Origin: Niabella yanshanensis | Lineage (GTDB): Bacteria > Bacteroidota > Bacteroidia > Chitinophagales > Chitinophagaceae | Assembly (NCBI RefSeq): GCF_034424215.1 | Contig: NZ_CP139960.1 | Coordinates: 1,674,001-1,738,000 of the forward strand | Length of the DNA stretch: 64,000 nucleotides | Reading direction: 5' to 3' | Part shown: positions 28,516 to 36,625 of the stretch, piece by piece | Layout of the letters: each line of letters opens with the position of its first letter | Numbering within the stretch: the first letter of the stretch is position 1 | The notes under the pieces: model-generated | What the model was told of the DNA's origin: nothing | Database searches by the model: none | What the model saw: only the letters and a program-made list of their open reading frames with translations | Program-made: the position numbers and the translations under genes

Positions 28516-29931
28516 CTAAATAGTCTGGGCAACTACAATCGCCTTTTTTAAGGCCCCCAATTTATTGTTCACCTCCTGCAATTCACTTTCCGGAACGCTG
28601 GCGGCTACCACACCCGCACCGGCCTGGTAGTATAAAGTATTATTCCGGCTAAGGAAAGTACGGATCATTATAGCCTGGTTACAGCTTCCGTCAAAGCCCA
28701 TAAAACCAACAGCTCCGCCATAGTAGCTACGCAAAGTAGGCTCATACTGGTTGATCAGCTGCATGGCTTTTATCTTGGGAGCACCACTTAAAGTGCCCGC
28801 CGGGAAAGTTTTTGCCAGCAGCTCGAATGCGTTAGTGGTATCATTCACCGTACCGACTACTTCGCTTACCAGGTGTATGACGTGAGAGTAAAAATGTGTT
28901 TCCCTGAAGTGTGCCACTTTCACATCATGACAGCCCCTGCTCAAATCATTACGGGCCAGATCCACCAGCATCACATGTTCCGCATTTTCCTTCGGATCTT
29001 TTTCAAGCCGTATCGTCTCTGCTGCATCCTGCTTATCATCACCGGTACGCTTTACAGTACCCGCTATCGGATGCACAACCGCCTTCCCGTTATTAATGAT
29101 GAGCTGTGATTCGGGAGACGAACCCATGATCTTATAATCTCCATAGTCGAAGAAAAATAAGTAGGGCGACGGGTTGATATTGCGCAGTGCACGATAAACG
29201 TTAAACTCATCGCCATTAAAAGATTGCTGAAACCTGCGGCTTAAAACAATCTGGAAAACATCACCCCGGTAACAATGTGCAATTCCCTGCTGTACCATAT
29301 TGCGATAATCATCATCGCTCATGTTCGAGCTTTCTCCACCACTGGTTGTAAAAGGGTATACCGGAACATCCTTCCCACGGATAAGTGACATCAATGCCGC
29401 TTTATCACTGCCTATACCCGCTATTTCGTTTTCGCATATAAACAATTCATCTCTGAAATGATTAATAGCTATAACATATTGGTACAAACGATAGCGCATT
29501 AAAGGAATGGCATCCTCATCCACCTTGAATACGGCACCCGGTACCGTTTCAAAAAACCGGATCGCATCATAAGATGTATAACCATAAAGCCCCTGTGCAT
29601 AAGCGGCTACTTTATTCGCCGATGTCTCTATTTCAAAACGCTGCATAAACCCGTTCAATACATCTGTGATGGATGATTGCTGCTGAAACGGAAACGTTTC
29701 TGCAGTCTGGCCGGGAAGCTTTATTTCCATTTTTTCGGCAGAGGAAATTTCAATGCCTCCAATGGCATTTACACCTATAAAGGACCAGCTGTTTTCAGCA
29801 ACATGATTATCTGTACTCTCCAACAAAATGGTATCCCGAAACCTGTCCCTTAAACGCAGGTATATCCCTACTGGCGTAAATACATCAGCCAGCATGGAAG
29901 TGACGGTAGTTTTAATTGTTATTTTTTGCAT
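28516..29931 (-). CDS. trpE: Anthranilate synthase component I
   Basis: Chorismate to anthranilate, first committed step of Trp synthesis. Start chosen at the ATG 29931 (MQKITIK), 471 aa; a TTG three codons upstream is possible. The LLES motif at residues 36-39 is the known Trp-feedback site of TrpE proteins, so allosteric inhibition by Trp is expected. Chorismate-binding core: NPSPYLFFFDYGDYKIMGSSPE, IAGTVKRTGDD, LARNDLSRGC, FPAGTLSGAPK and YYGGAVGFMGFDG. First gene of trpEGDCF, expressed through the attenuated leader at 30081-30199, about 150 nt upstream. Confidence 0.96.
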   Translation of the reverse strand: MQKITIKTTVTSMLADVFTPVGIYLRLRDRFRDTILLESTDNHVAENSWSFIGVNAIGGIEISSAEKMEIKLPGQTAETFPFQQQSSITDVLNGFMQRFEIETSANKVAAYAQGLYGYTSYDAIRFFETVPGAVFKVDEDAIPLMRYRLYQYVIAINHFRDELFICENEIAGIGSDKAALMSLIRGKDVPVYPFTTSGGESSNMSDDDYRNMVQQGIAHCYRGDVFQIVLSRRFQQSFNGDEFNVYRALRNINPSPYLFFFDYGDYKIMGSSPESQLIINNGKAVVHPIAGTVKRTGDDKQDAAETIRLEKDPKENAEHVMLVDLARNDLSRGCHDVKVAHFRETHFYSHVIHLVSEVVGTVNDTTNAFELLAKTFPAGTLSGAPKIKAMQLINQYEPTLRSYYGGAVGFMGFDGSCNQAIMIRTFLSRNNTLYYQAGAGVVAASVPESELQEVNNKLGALKKAIVVAQTI

Positions 29932-30080
29932 GTTTATCAAGCTAAGGCCAAAGGCTATTATTTTATTTTAATTCCTTGTATATTTTTTTATTGATTTCCT
30001 GCCAAGGGGAACTCCCATTCATTGTTTTATTCATTCTTCGATAATTGGCGAATAAAAAATTGAATGTACGTTTGAAACCA

Positions 30081-30106
30081 AAAAAAACCCCGGTACTACC
30101 GGGGTT
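30081..30106 (-). terminator. trp operon attenuator (leader terminator)
   Basis: On the minus strand AACCCCGG-TAGTA-CCGGGGTT forms an 8-bp GC-rich stem with a 5-nt loop and runs into a row of seven T. It lies between the leader peptide stop and trpE. The 5' arm can instead pair with the leader coding sequence: GGGGU at 30147-30151 with ACCCC at 30101-30105, extended by UUGU (30142-30145) with ACAA (30108-30111), giving a mutually exclusive antiterminator. Confidence 0.88.
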
Positions 30107-30139
30107 CTTGTATATCATTCATCTTTATGATGCGCAGCA

Positions 30140-30199
30140 TTACAATACCCCATTAGAGTTTGCGTGCCACCACCAAAAAAGATTCTTTTTATTTTTCAT
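30140..30199 (-). CDS. trpL: trp operon leader peptide
   Basis: Nineteen-codon reading frame: MKNKKNLF, three consecutive Trp codons (30167-30175), then HANSNGVL and TAA. Three adjacent TGG codons in so short a frame, between a consensus promoter and a terminator in front of trpE, identify a ribosome-sensing leader. When Trp is short, a ribosome stalled at the TGG codons leaves the GGGGUAUUGU segment in codons 16-20 free to form the antiterminator; when Trp is plentiful the ribosome reaches the stop, covers that segment and lets the terminator at 30081-30106 form. Mechanism inferred by analogy with classical amino-acid attenuation. Confidence 0.88.
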   Translation of the reverse strand: MKNKKNLFWWWHANSNGVL

Positions 30200-30204
30200 C
30201 GTCA

Positions 30205-30235
30205 CAAATATAATAGTTAATTGATTGCAGACAAA
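30205..30235 (-). promoter_or_regulatory. trp operon promoter
   Basis: Minus strand TTTG (30232-30235), 19-nt spacer, TATATTTG (30205-30212): a full match to the Bacteroidetes sigma-A consensus. The -7 box ends 5 nt before the leader peptide ATG, so transcription should begin at or just before that ATG. Confidence 0.8.
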
Positions 30236-30314
30236 TTTTTATTTGCATGAACATTAATAGCACTCCTTGATCCTATTGCAGGATACAACCTATCGCAGAT
30301 CGTAAATAGCTACA

Positions 30315-30339
30315 TAAAAAAAACCTGCAACGCAGGTTT
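30315..30339 (-). terminator. Terminator of the L,D-transpeptidase gene
   Basis: Minus strand AAACCTGC-GTT... stem (AACCTGC/GCAGGTT) followed by a T-run, placed 8 nt after the transpeptidase stop and upstream of the trp promoter, insulating the trp operon. Confidence 0.8.
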
Positions 30340-30346
30340 GAATAAT

Positions 30347-31087
30347 TTACCCAACTGAAAAATGTGCAGAGGGCCTGTAGCTCTTGTTGTAAATAAACAG
30401 GCAACTTCCATTTTTTATAGTTTGTATAATAGGCTTTGTTAATGCCGTTGGTATAGCTGGGCAGCCATGACTGCGGCCAATATATCCCTGCGCATCAATA
30501 AAAGACTGACTTACATAAGGAGCCCCATGTATAACAATGGCCCGGCGCATCGCATTCGTATTCAGGTTTTGCTCAAGACCTTTCAGCTTTAATGAATAGC
30601 CCTTGCTTCCACTATAAGTTTGATCGGTAATGTAAAAACCTAAACTGCTTTTATGCGATTCATTCGTATTACTGAAAAATTCTGCCATTTCTTTACCCGT
30701 ATTCCGGCCATGAGCCACCCAGGTATTGAATAACATTTTATAATTCTTTACATCAATAATATACATGCGCTTCTGGCTGCTGGGCTGGTCAAAATCGATG
30801 ATCGTTAGTACTGAATCATTTTGTAAAGCCCCTTCTTCGTCCAGCTTTTTGAAACCATTCATTGCATAAATAAATGCTTCATGCGACAAGCCCTGATCAT
30901 CTAATTCAAGGCTATCATATACCAACTCCAAAGCATTTGCCCCGCTACTGCTGGGCTCATTTGAAACTTTGATATCTTTTGCTACTTCTGGCTCGCTAAT
31001 TGCTTCTATTTTATTAATCGTCCAGGATAAAAAGGCTACTGATAACACACAAAGTCCTAGTAGCCGCAAATAATTCTTTAATTGCAT
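30347..31087 (-). CDS. Murein L,D-transpeptidase catalytic domain family protein
   Basis: Protein of 246 aa with an N-terminal signal/anchor (about 8-24), predicted periplasmic. The YkuD_2-type catalytic region shows the His in VIHGAPYVS (H187) and the nucleophile Cys in GRSHGCPAIP (C209). Members of this family resemble enzymes forming or trimming 3-3 peptidoglycan cross-links; the real substrate for this group is not certain. Single-gene unit with its own terminator. Confidence 0.88.
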   Translation of the reverse strand: MQLKNYLRLLGLCVLSVAFLSWTINKIEAISEPEVAKDIKVSNEPSSSGANALELVYDSLELDDQGLSHEAFIYAMNGFKKLDEEGALQNDSVLTIIDFDQPSSQKRMYIIDVKNYKMLFNTWVAHGRNTGKEMAEFFSNTNESHKSSLGFYITDQTYSGSKGYSLKLKGLEQNLNTNAMRRAIVIHGAPYVSQSFIDAQGYIGRSHGCPAIPTALTKPIIQTIKNGSCLFIYNKSYRPSAHFSVG

Positions 31088-31318
31088 GCGTTCTCCTTTA
31101 ATTCTTTTTTATATTAAAAATTATCGGTATGTTTTTCTATAAGAACTTGTAGAATTTTCGGTAGGCGTCTATATAAACGCATGTAAAATGCAATTATTGT
31201 CCATTTCTACTGCTATAAGAAAATTTTAACACCCTTAGGCCTAATGTTTTTACAATCATCTGGGAATCAATTTGCATAGTTTTTTGCAGGTCAATTGTTT
31301 TTATTGTTCCTTTGCAAT

Positions 31319-31831
31319 ATGGCAATAGAAGTTGGAATCATCATGGGCAGCGACAGCGATCTAAATATTATGCAGGCTGCCGCAGATATCTTAAAAGAAC
31401 TGGGTGTTGAATACGAGCTAACGGTTGTATCGGCTCACAGAACACCTTTGCGCATGGTTGAATATGCACAGCAGGCAAAAGCAAGGGGTTTAAAAGTAAT
31501 TATTGCCGGTGCCGGCGGCGCAGCCCATTTACCCGGTATGATAGCATCCATTACAGCGTTGCCGGTAATTGGCGTTCCGGTTAAATCAAGTAACTCTATT
31601 AATGGATGGGATAGCGTACTTTCTATTCTGCAAATGCCCAACGGTGTGCCCGTGGCTACAGTTGCATTAAATGCCGCGAAAAATGCAGGTATTCTTGCTG
31701 CCCAGATTATTGGCACTACGAATGAGCAGGTAGGTAATAACGTGGAGTTGTACAAGCAAAACCTTGAAAAAGAAGTACTGGTAAAAGTAGGTAACCTGAA
31801 AGAAAAAGGGTATACCAACGCTTTCGACTAA
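31319..31831 (+). CDS. purE: 5-(carboxyamino)imidazole ribonucleotide mutase
   Basis: Rearranges N5-CAIR to CAIR in purine synthesis. ATG at 31319 gives 170 aa beginning [14 protein letters not shown]; the frame extends upstream to a TTG without conserved residues. Class I PurE signatures: [35 protein letters not shown] and [18 protein letters not shown] just 4 nt before the ATG may be a near-consensus -7 box. The purK partner is not in the window. Stop codon overlaps the convergent bshC stop by 4 nt. Confidence 0.95.
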   Translation: MAIEVGIIMGSDSDLNIMQAAADILKELGVEYELTVVSAHRTPLRMVEYAQQAKARGLKVIIAGAGGAAHLPGMIASITALPVIGVPVKSSNSINGWDSVLSILQMPNGVPVATVALNAAKNAGILAAQIIGTTNEQVGNNVELYKQNLEKEVLVKVGNLKEKGYTNAFD

Positions 31832-33432
31832 TGCTGGGCAAGAACCACCAGCTGCTGCTCAAAAGCATAAGAATTTTGATATAGGGTACTAATGAGATCT
31901 GGCCCCCAACATGCCAGGTAAGGCAATATATTGTCTACTCTTTCCTGTAAATTATTATGAGGAAATAATTGCTGTTTTAAAACATCAATTTGTCGCATGG
32001 CATCGTTGTAGTTCTTCTTTTCTGCTCTCAGGAATTTCTTTCCCAATTCCACGATATTCTTTTGCCCCTGTTTTTGCAACGCATAAATATGTCTTTTCAA
32101 GGTGGGATCAATAGGCGTCGCCTGGTCAGCCAATGTTTCAAATAAACTTTTAACAGCAAGCTGTGCCTGCTCTGTTGAAAGATCATGCTGGCTATTAGCC
32201 TTTACCCATTTATTTTTCAAACCCAACGGGCTCAGAAACAATTCCTGTTCGCTGAAATTCAACTTATTAATTCTTTCTACCTGCTTGCTATTAACAATCA
32301 AAAATGAATTGCGTAACACCAACAGCGGGTAGGGTACTTTGTAATGATTAAATATGCCTTTTAATTCCAGCCAGTAAGCCAGTTCTCCACCTCCTCCAAC
32401 AAATACGATATTAGGTAATATCATTTCCTGGAAAAGTCCACGCAGGATAACATTCGGACTAAACCGTTCGGGATGCGAGGCCAACTCGTTAAAAAGTTCT
32501 TCCTCTGTGAACCGGATATTGCTATCAACAACCATCCAGGCATCCTCATTTCTTTCTATCCTCAACCGTTCGCCGGTATCTTTCAGGTAAAAAAGATTAA
32601 TATCCCTGCCATGGGCCTGCGCCTTATACCCCGCATTCACCAGCTTTTGCGCAGTCTCAGCCACGATCCCCGAAGAGCGCTGGTTCAATAATTCATCCTT
32701 AAAGAGATCAATGGCAACCGACTTTAACACCGGGCTATCCGGTACCACCACCACCAGTCCGTAACTACCAAACAGGTAATTGACAAAACCCAATGTAGCG
32801 GTTTGTATATTATTTCCCCTGGTATAGAATTTCCTCACGGCTTTCATGATATCGGCTCCATGAGGCTGTACACCTATTTCAGACTCAATGCGGTCAATAA
32901 GTCGCAACAACTCAGCATCGATGGCCATTCTACCCACTGCCCCGGTTTGTTTGGTATTCCAAACCAGTTTTTCCCCATTCAAATGAATATGACCCAGTTC
33001 ATCCAGGTCAGCATCTTCACTTCCCATATAGTAAACCGGTACAAAATTGTAGTCGGGGTAAAAGGAATGACAATATTCCGCCAGCTTAATGGCATGGAGA
33101 ATTTTATAAATGAAATATAAGGGACCCGTAAAAATATTAGGCTGATGTGCTGTAGTGATCGTGAAGGTATTGGGTTGTTTTAATAGCTCAATATTATTGG
33201 CTAAGGCTTCGGTTTGATCAAGATTTTTATATTGAGCCTGTAAGGCGTCGCTAAGCAGCTGCCTGTTTTGTTGATACTCACTTTTGGCTTTAATTATTGC
33301 CGCTAAAGATTCTTTCCGGGGAAATTGTTCGTAAAATGGCTGAAGTGCTTCCGATTCATTTAAATAATCCAACGCAAGTTTGGAAAATGAATAAGTTTGA
33401 CCATAAGGAATTCCGGTTGCTTTAAAATTCAT
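31828..33432 (-). CDS. bshC: Bacillithiol biosynthesis cysteine-adding enzyme
   Basis: BshC adds Cys to glucosaminyl-malate to complete bacillithiol, the low-molecular-weight thiol of Firmicutes and many Bacteroidetes. 534 aa with the Rossmann-like core and coiled-coil C-terminus of the family; recognisable motifs are [21 protein letters not shown] (split here: [10 protein letters not shown] and GPLYFIYKI), [43 protein letters not shown] (segments [11 protein letters not shown] and GGGGELAYW) and [12 protein letters not shown]. bshA and bshB are not in the window. Confidence 0.93.
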   Translation of the reverse strand: MNFKATGIPYGQTYSFSKLALDYLNESEALQPFYEQFPRKESLAAIIKAKSEYQQNRQLLSDALQAQYKNLDQTEALANNIELLKQPNTFTITTAHQPNIFTGPLYFIYKILHAIKLAEYCHSFYPDYNFVPVYYMGSEDADLDELGHIHLNGEKLVWNTKQTGAVGRMAIDAELLRLIDRIESEIGVQPHGADIMKAVRKFYTRGNNIQTATLGFVNYLFGSYGLVVVVPDSPVLKSVAIDLFKDELLNQRSSGIVAETAQKLVNAGYKAQAHGRDINLFYLKDTGERLRIERNEDAWMVVDSNIRFTEEELFNELASHPERFSPNVILRGLFQEMILPNIVFVGGGGELAYWLELKGIFNHYKVPYPLLVLRNSFLIVNSKQVERINKLNFSEQELFLSPLGLKNKWVKANSQHDLSTEQAQLAVKSLFETLADQATPIDPTLKRHIYALQKQGQKNIVELGKKFLRAEKKNYNDAMRQIDVLKQQLFPHNNLQERVDNILPYLACWGPDLISTLYQNSYAFEQQLVVLAQH

Positions 33433-33497
33433 ATTATCTATAACTTATGAAATAAACCCGCAATTTCTCCCATTTTTTATATTAGGCATTGCTGTCG

Positions 33498-33536
33498 GCG
33501 AATTCCCTGCCCGTTCCGTTCAGGCTGGGATCTGAC
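33498..33536 (+). repeat. Dispersed palindromic repeat, copy 1
   Basis: Contains TTCCCTGCCCGTTCCGTTCA followed by GGCTGGGATCTGAC. Shares about 30 nt with copies at 36519-36549 and 63762-63796. The core can fold by pairing the GCC(T)G and C(A)GGC ends. Located between bshC and the GlsB gene. Confidence 0.6.
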
Positions 33537-33626
33537 TATTTAAAAGATAAAAATACATGGATGAAAATACTATAACGCTTTTATTTCGAAATAGTTTTTT
33601 TGCACTGCGGGGCTTATAAAATAAAA

Positions 33627-33644
33627 ACCACCCAAAAAGGGTGG
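33627..33644 (-). terminator. Terminator of the GlsB-family gene
   Basis: Stem CCACCC/GGGTGG with a 5-nt A/T loop, followed on the minus strand by TTTTTAT; lies just beyond the stop codon at 33668. Confidence 0.75.
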
Positions 33645-33667
33645 CCATATTTTTAATTGTTCAAAAT

Positions 33668-33928
33668 TTATCCGCGTTTTCGGGTAGCCATACCATAAAT
33701 CCACAGTAGCAATATAGCCCCACCTACAGCAAATAAAAATCCTCTTAAACTCCAGTTACTGTTAATAGGTGTATCAGTAATTAACCCGTTTATCCATCCA
33801 CCCACAAAAGCACCGGCTATACCAATTAAAATGGTAACAATCCAACCACCCGGGTCTTTACCGGGATGTAAAGCTTTGGCTATTGCACCAGCGATTAAAC
33901 CAAAAAGTATCCAGGACAAAATGCTCAT
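33668..33928 (-). CDS. GlsB/YeaQ/YmgE family stress-response membrane protein
   Basis: Small integral membrane protein, 86 aa from the ATG at 33928 (MSILSWILFGLIAGAIAKAL); a longer frame to 34018 adds unconserved residues. Three hydrophobic helices separated by the Gly-rich family motifs LHPGKDPGGWIVTILIGIAG and GGWI, ending in a charged TRKRG tail. Members are induced by general stress in several bacteria; molecular role unknown. Downstream of aroC, but with a 113-nt gap and its own likely promoter. Confidence 0.9.
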   Translation of the reverse strand: MSILSWILFGLIAGAIAKALHPGKDPGGWIVTILIGIAGAFVGGWINGLITDTPINSNWSLRGFLFAVGGAILLLWIYGMATRKRG

Positions 33929-34041
33929 AGTTTTAATTTTTAAGGTTTGGTAAATTATATTACCATATATACTATTAAAAAACATGCCAAAGCATTTGTC
34001 TAAAGTATTTTTATTCACATCCTAATGCGCAATAAAAAATA

Positions 34042-35034
34042 CTAAACTATACGGGGAATTTTCTGCTCCTGCATCATCAGGTCTGCCAAAACTATGGCCG
34101 TAGCAGCTTCTACAATAACGGGTGCCCTCAAAGCCACACAAAGATCATGGCGACCTTTTACCGAAAAATCTTCAGTTTGACCGGTTTCCCAGTTTAAGCT
34201 ATGTTGCTGTTTAGGAGTTGATGCAGTAGGTTTTACTGCAATGCGAAATACTAATTCATTTCCATTCGTAATACCTCCTACGATCCCACCCGCATGGTTG
34301 GTAGTTGTTTTTCCATCCATATTTTCAATGGCGTCATTATGCTGGCTGCCGAACATTTTAGCTGCAGCAAAACCACTTCCGAACTCCACTCCCTTAACTG
34401 CCGGAATAGAGAACATTGCATGCGCTATTAAAGACTCGACCGAATCGAAATGCGGCTCACCTAAACCCAGCGGTAAACCGTTTACCCGGCATTCAATAAT
34501 GCCCCCTACCGAATCCTTCGCGTCAATACCTTTTTGGAGGCCCTTTTCCAGGTCGGTTTCGCCGGCAATCTCCGTAACTCTTGCTTCTACAGTAATACCT
34601 TTCAGTAGTTTTTTGGCGATCACGCCGGCTCCAACCAAACCAGTAGTTAGCCGGGCGCTAAAATGGCCGCCGCCACGATAATCTTCAAAACCACCAAACT
34701 TTTTATGGGCAACAAAATCTGCATGGCCCGGACGTGGAAAACTGCGCTGTTTTTCATAATCGCCGCTACGGGTATTCTTGTTTTCAAAAAAGATCATGAT
34801 CGGAAAGCCCGTTGTCTTCCCATTAAAATTTCCACTCCTGAAAATAGGTATATCATCCTCTTTTCTTGGTGTTGCACCTTTTTGTGTACCACCTTTCCGG
34901 CGTTCCATATCGGGCAGAAAATCTTCCACGGGAATATCCAAACCGGCTGGGCAACCATCGATCACCACACCCACCCCATCTCCATGAGACTCACCAAATA
35001 TCTGCACCCTGAAAATTCTGCCAAAAGAATTCAT
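34042..35034 (-). CDS. aroC: Chorismate synthase
   Basis: FMN-dependent trans-1,4 elimination of EPSP to chorismate, the last common aromatic step. 330 aa. Signatures: FRVQIFGESHGDGVGVVIDGCPAG (as FGESHGDGVG), ERRKGGTQKG, RPGHADF, YRGGGHFSARLT, FGSQHNDAI and KPTASTPKQQ. Final gene of the minus-strand aromatic supraoperon, 80 nt after aroA across a GTAC-rich spacer. Confidence 0.96.
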   Translation of the reverse strand: MNSFGRIFRVQIFGESHGDGVGVVIDGCPAGLDIPVEDFLPDMERRKGGTQKGATPRKEDDIPIFRSGNFNGKTTGFPIMIFFENKNTRSGDYEKQRSFPRPGHADFVAHKKFGGFEDYRGGGHFSARLTTGLVGAGVIAKKLLKGITVEARVTEIAGETDLEKGLQKGIDAKDSVGGIIECRVNGLPLGLGEPHFDSVESLIAHAMFSIPAVKGVEFGSGFAAAKMFGSQHNDAIENMDGKTTTNHAGGIVGGITNGNELVFRIAVKPTASTPKQQHSLNWETGQTEDFSVKGRHDLCVALRAPVIVEAATAIVLADLMMQEQKIPRIV

Positions 35035-35047
35035 AATAATTTAATTT

Positions 35048-35100
35048 TATGTACGGTGTACGAGGTCATTTGTACGTTATGTAATGTACAATGCATTTAT
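35048..35100. repeat. GTACGNTGTAC-type word repeat between aroA and aroC
   Basis: Contains ATGTACGGTGTACGAGG and TGTACGTTATGTAATGTACA: repeated GTAC words of the same family as the longer array at 37675-37775 in the same operon. No coding content. Confidence 0.5.
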
Positions 35101-35114
35101 AACGCGCCAAAAAT

Positions 35115-36458
35115 CTAGCCTTTAAATCCTTCTTTTAATGCGGATAAATCAATTCCTCCTTTAACCCGGGCGCCTAATGTTTTGATATGGTCGTAAAAAT
35201 CAGGGTAAGATTTATTAACAGCATAAGCTTCTTCAATAGTCGTATCACCTTCTGCCCTTAAAGCAGCAACCGCACAAGCCATGGCAATGCGATGATCGTG
35301 GCGAGAATGTACCAGTGTTCCTTTTAAACCATTACCGCCATGCACATACATCAGGTCTCCATCCAGATCTACTTTTAAGCCCATTTTACCAAACTCCTCC
35401 TGTAAAGTAATACCGCGATCACTTTCCTTATGCGCCAACCGGCTCACTCCTTTTATTTTTGTCACGCCGTTACAATAAGCCGCTAATGCTACCAATGGTG
35501 GAAATAAATCCGGGCAATCTGTAGCGTCGAACTCAAAAGCGTTCATCTCTGTTTGATGCAGCTGAATCGCTTTAGCATCAATAGCAATGCCTGCATTAGC
35601 TGCCATCAAAGCTTCGGTAATTTTTTTGTCAGCCTGTGTGCTGCTCATGCTTAGGCCACGTACAGAAATATTACCTGCGATAGCGCCTGCAACCAGCAGG
35701 AAAGCCCCGCCGCTCCAGTCACCTTCTACTGTATAGTTAGATGTTGTTTCTGTAGCAGGGGCATCTTTATGAAAAACAAACTCTTCATAATTCTTATTCT
35801 CAGGAACTTTTAAGCCAAACTTCTTCATCACATCCAGTGTCAGGTCTATATAAGGCTTACTTTTCAAGTTGTTTACCTTTATAGAAACGCTGTCGCCTTC
35901 AAACGGCGCTACGGCATAGGCCAACAATAAGCCTGTTAAAAATTGTGAGCTTAAAGATCCGTCGATAGTGATGTTTTTAGGCTGTAGCGGACCTTGTATA
36001 ACTAATGGCAATTTACCACCGTTAGATTCCACTGTAACACCTATCTGTGGCAGGATCTCGTCAAAAAAATCCATGGGCCGGGTCACCAAACTTCCTTCGC
36101 CATTGATCGTTATTTTATTGCTGGTTAAAGCAGCCAGCGGCGTAAACATACGAATGCTCAAACCACTTTCCCCGCAATTAATAGCACCTCCCTGATCTCC
36201 GTTCATAAAAGCAACTTCAGCAGCTGGTGAGAAACCGGTACTATCAATCACGAGACCCTCATTTCCTTTCTCTATAATAGCCCCTAAAGACTGTATAATG
36301 CCCATGGCAGCTATATCATCGTTGCTATGCCCCGGATTATACACTACAGATCTTTTTGCTGCTACCAAACCCGCTGCACAAGCACGTTGCATAGAGCTTT
36401 TAGATGCCGGGGCCAAAATATCACCTTTTAAAGCGGAGGGGGAAATCGTTACTTTCAT
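35115..36458 (-). CDS. aroA: 3-phosphoshikimate 1-carboxyvinyltransferase (EPSP synthase)
   Basis: Transfers enolpyruvyl from PEP to shikimate-3-phosphate. 447 aa, two inside-out alpha/beta domains. Substrate-binding segments: PASKSSMQRACAAGL (Lys/Ser site), INCGESGLSIRMF, GSLSSQFLTGLLLA, DCPDLFPPLVALA, RLAHKESDRG and SRHDHRIAMACAVAAL. The GESGLSIRM segment replaces the glyphosate-sensitive NAGTAMRPL of class I enzymes, so it is a divergent (class II-like) form; sensitivity cannot be predicted from this alone. Fourth position from the end of the supraoperon. Confidence 0.95.
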   Translation of the reverse strand: MKVTISPSALKGDILAPASKSSMQRACAAGLVAAKRSVVYNPGHSNDDIAAMGIIQSLGAIIEKGNEGLVIDSTGFSPAAEVAFMNGDQGGAINCGESGLSIRMFTPLAALTSNKITINGEGSLVTRPMDFFDEILPQIGVTVESNGGKLPLVIQGPLQPKNITIDGSLSSQFLTGLLLAYAVAPFEGDSVSIKVNNLKSKPYIDLTLDVMKKFGLKVPENKNYEEFVFHKDAPATETTSNYTVEGDWSGGAFLLVAGAIAGNISVRGLSMSSTQADKKITEALMAANAGIAIDAKAIQLHQTEMNAFEFDATDCPDLFPPLVALAAYCNGVTKIKGVSRLAHKESDRGITLQEEFGKMGLKVDLDGDLMYVHGGNGLKGTLVHSRHDHRIAMACAVAALRAEGDTTIEEAYAVNKSYPDFYDHIKTLGARVKGGIDLSALKEGFKG

Positions 36459-36518
36459 CCGTATTTTTTTGTTGCGGCTTAGCCGCGATTATTTTTGTCG
36501 TAGAACGTCCTGAACATG

Positions 36519-36549
36519 CCTGCCCGTTCTGTTCAGGCGGGCGTCTAAC
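36519..36549 (+). repeat. Dispersed palindromic repeat, copy 2
   Basis: CCTGCCCGTTCTGTTCAGGC followed by GGGCGTCTAAC; can fold as GCCTG/CAGGC or as GCCCG/CGGGC. It sits inside the aromatic operon, in the 167-nt aroB-aroA gap, next to a separate short hairpin GCGGCT/AGCCGC at about 36474-36486 that lacks a T-run on the operon strand. Confidence 0.6.
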
Positions 36550-36625
36550 TGTATGTGAAAAAATGTTATATGGTCGTTTCGTTCGAATACTTTTAGCACA
36601 AGACCAATATGCCTCGTAACCTATC

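Noticed and set aside
33498-33536. Repeat copies as CRISPR or attachment sites
   Set aside because: Copies are kilobases apart with no regular spacers, no cas genes and no integrase or tRNA nearby.
34241-34681. 146-codon plus-strand frame antisense to aroC
   Set aside because: Fully inside aroC, whose protein motifs are complete; codon content follows from the opposite strand.
36471-36487. Hairpin GCGGCT/AGCCGC in the aroB-aroA gap as an operon terminator
   Set aside because: On the operon (minus) strand it is followed by an A-run, not a T-run; the T-rich side is on the plus strand, where no gene ends.
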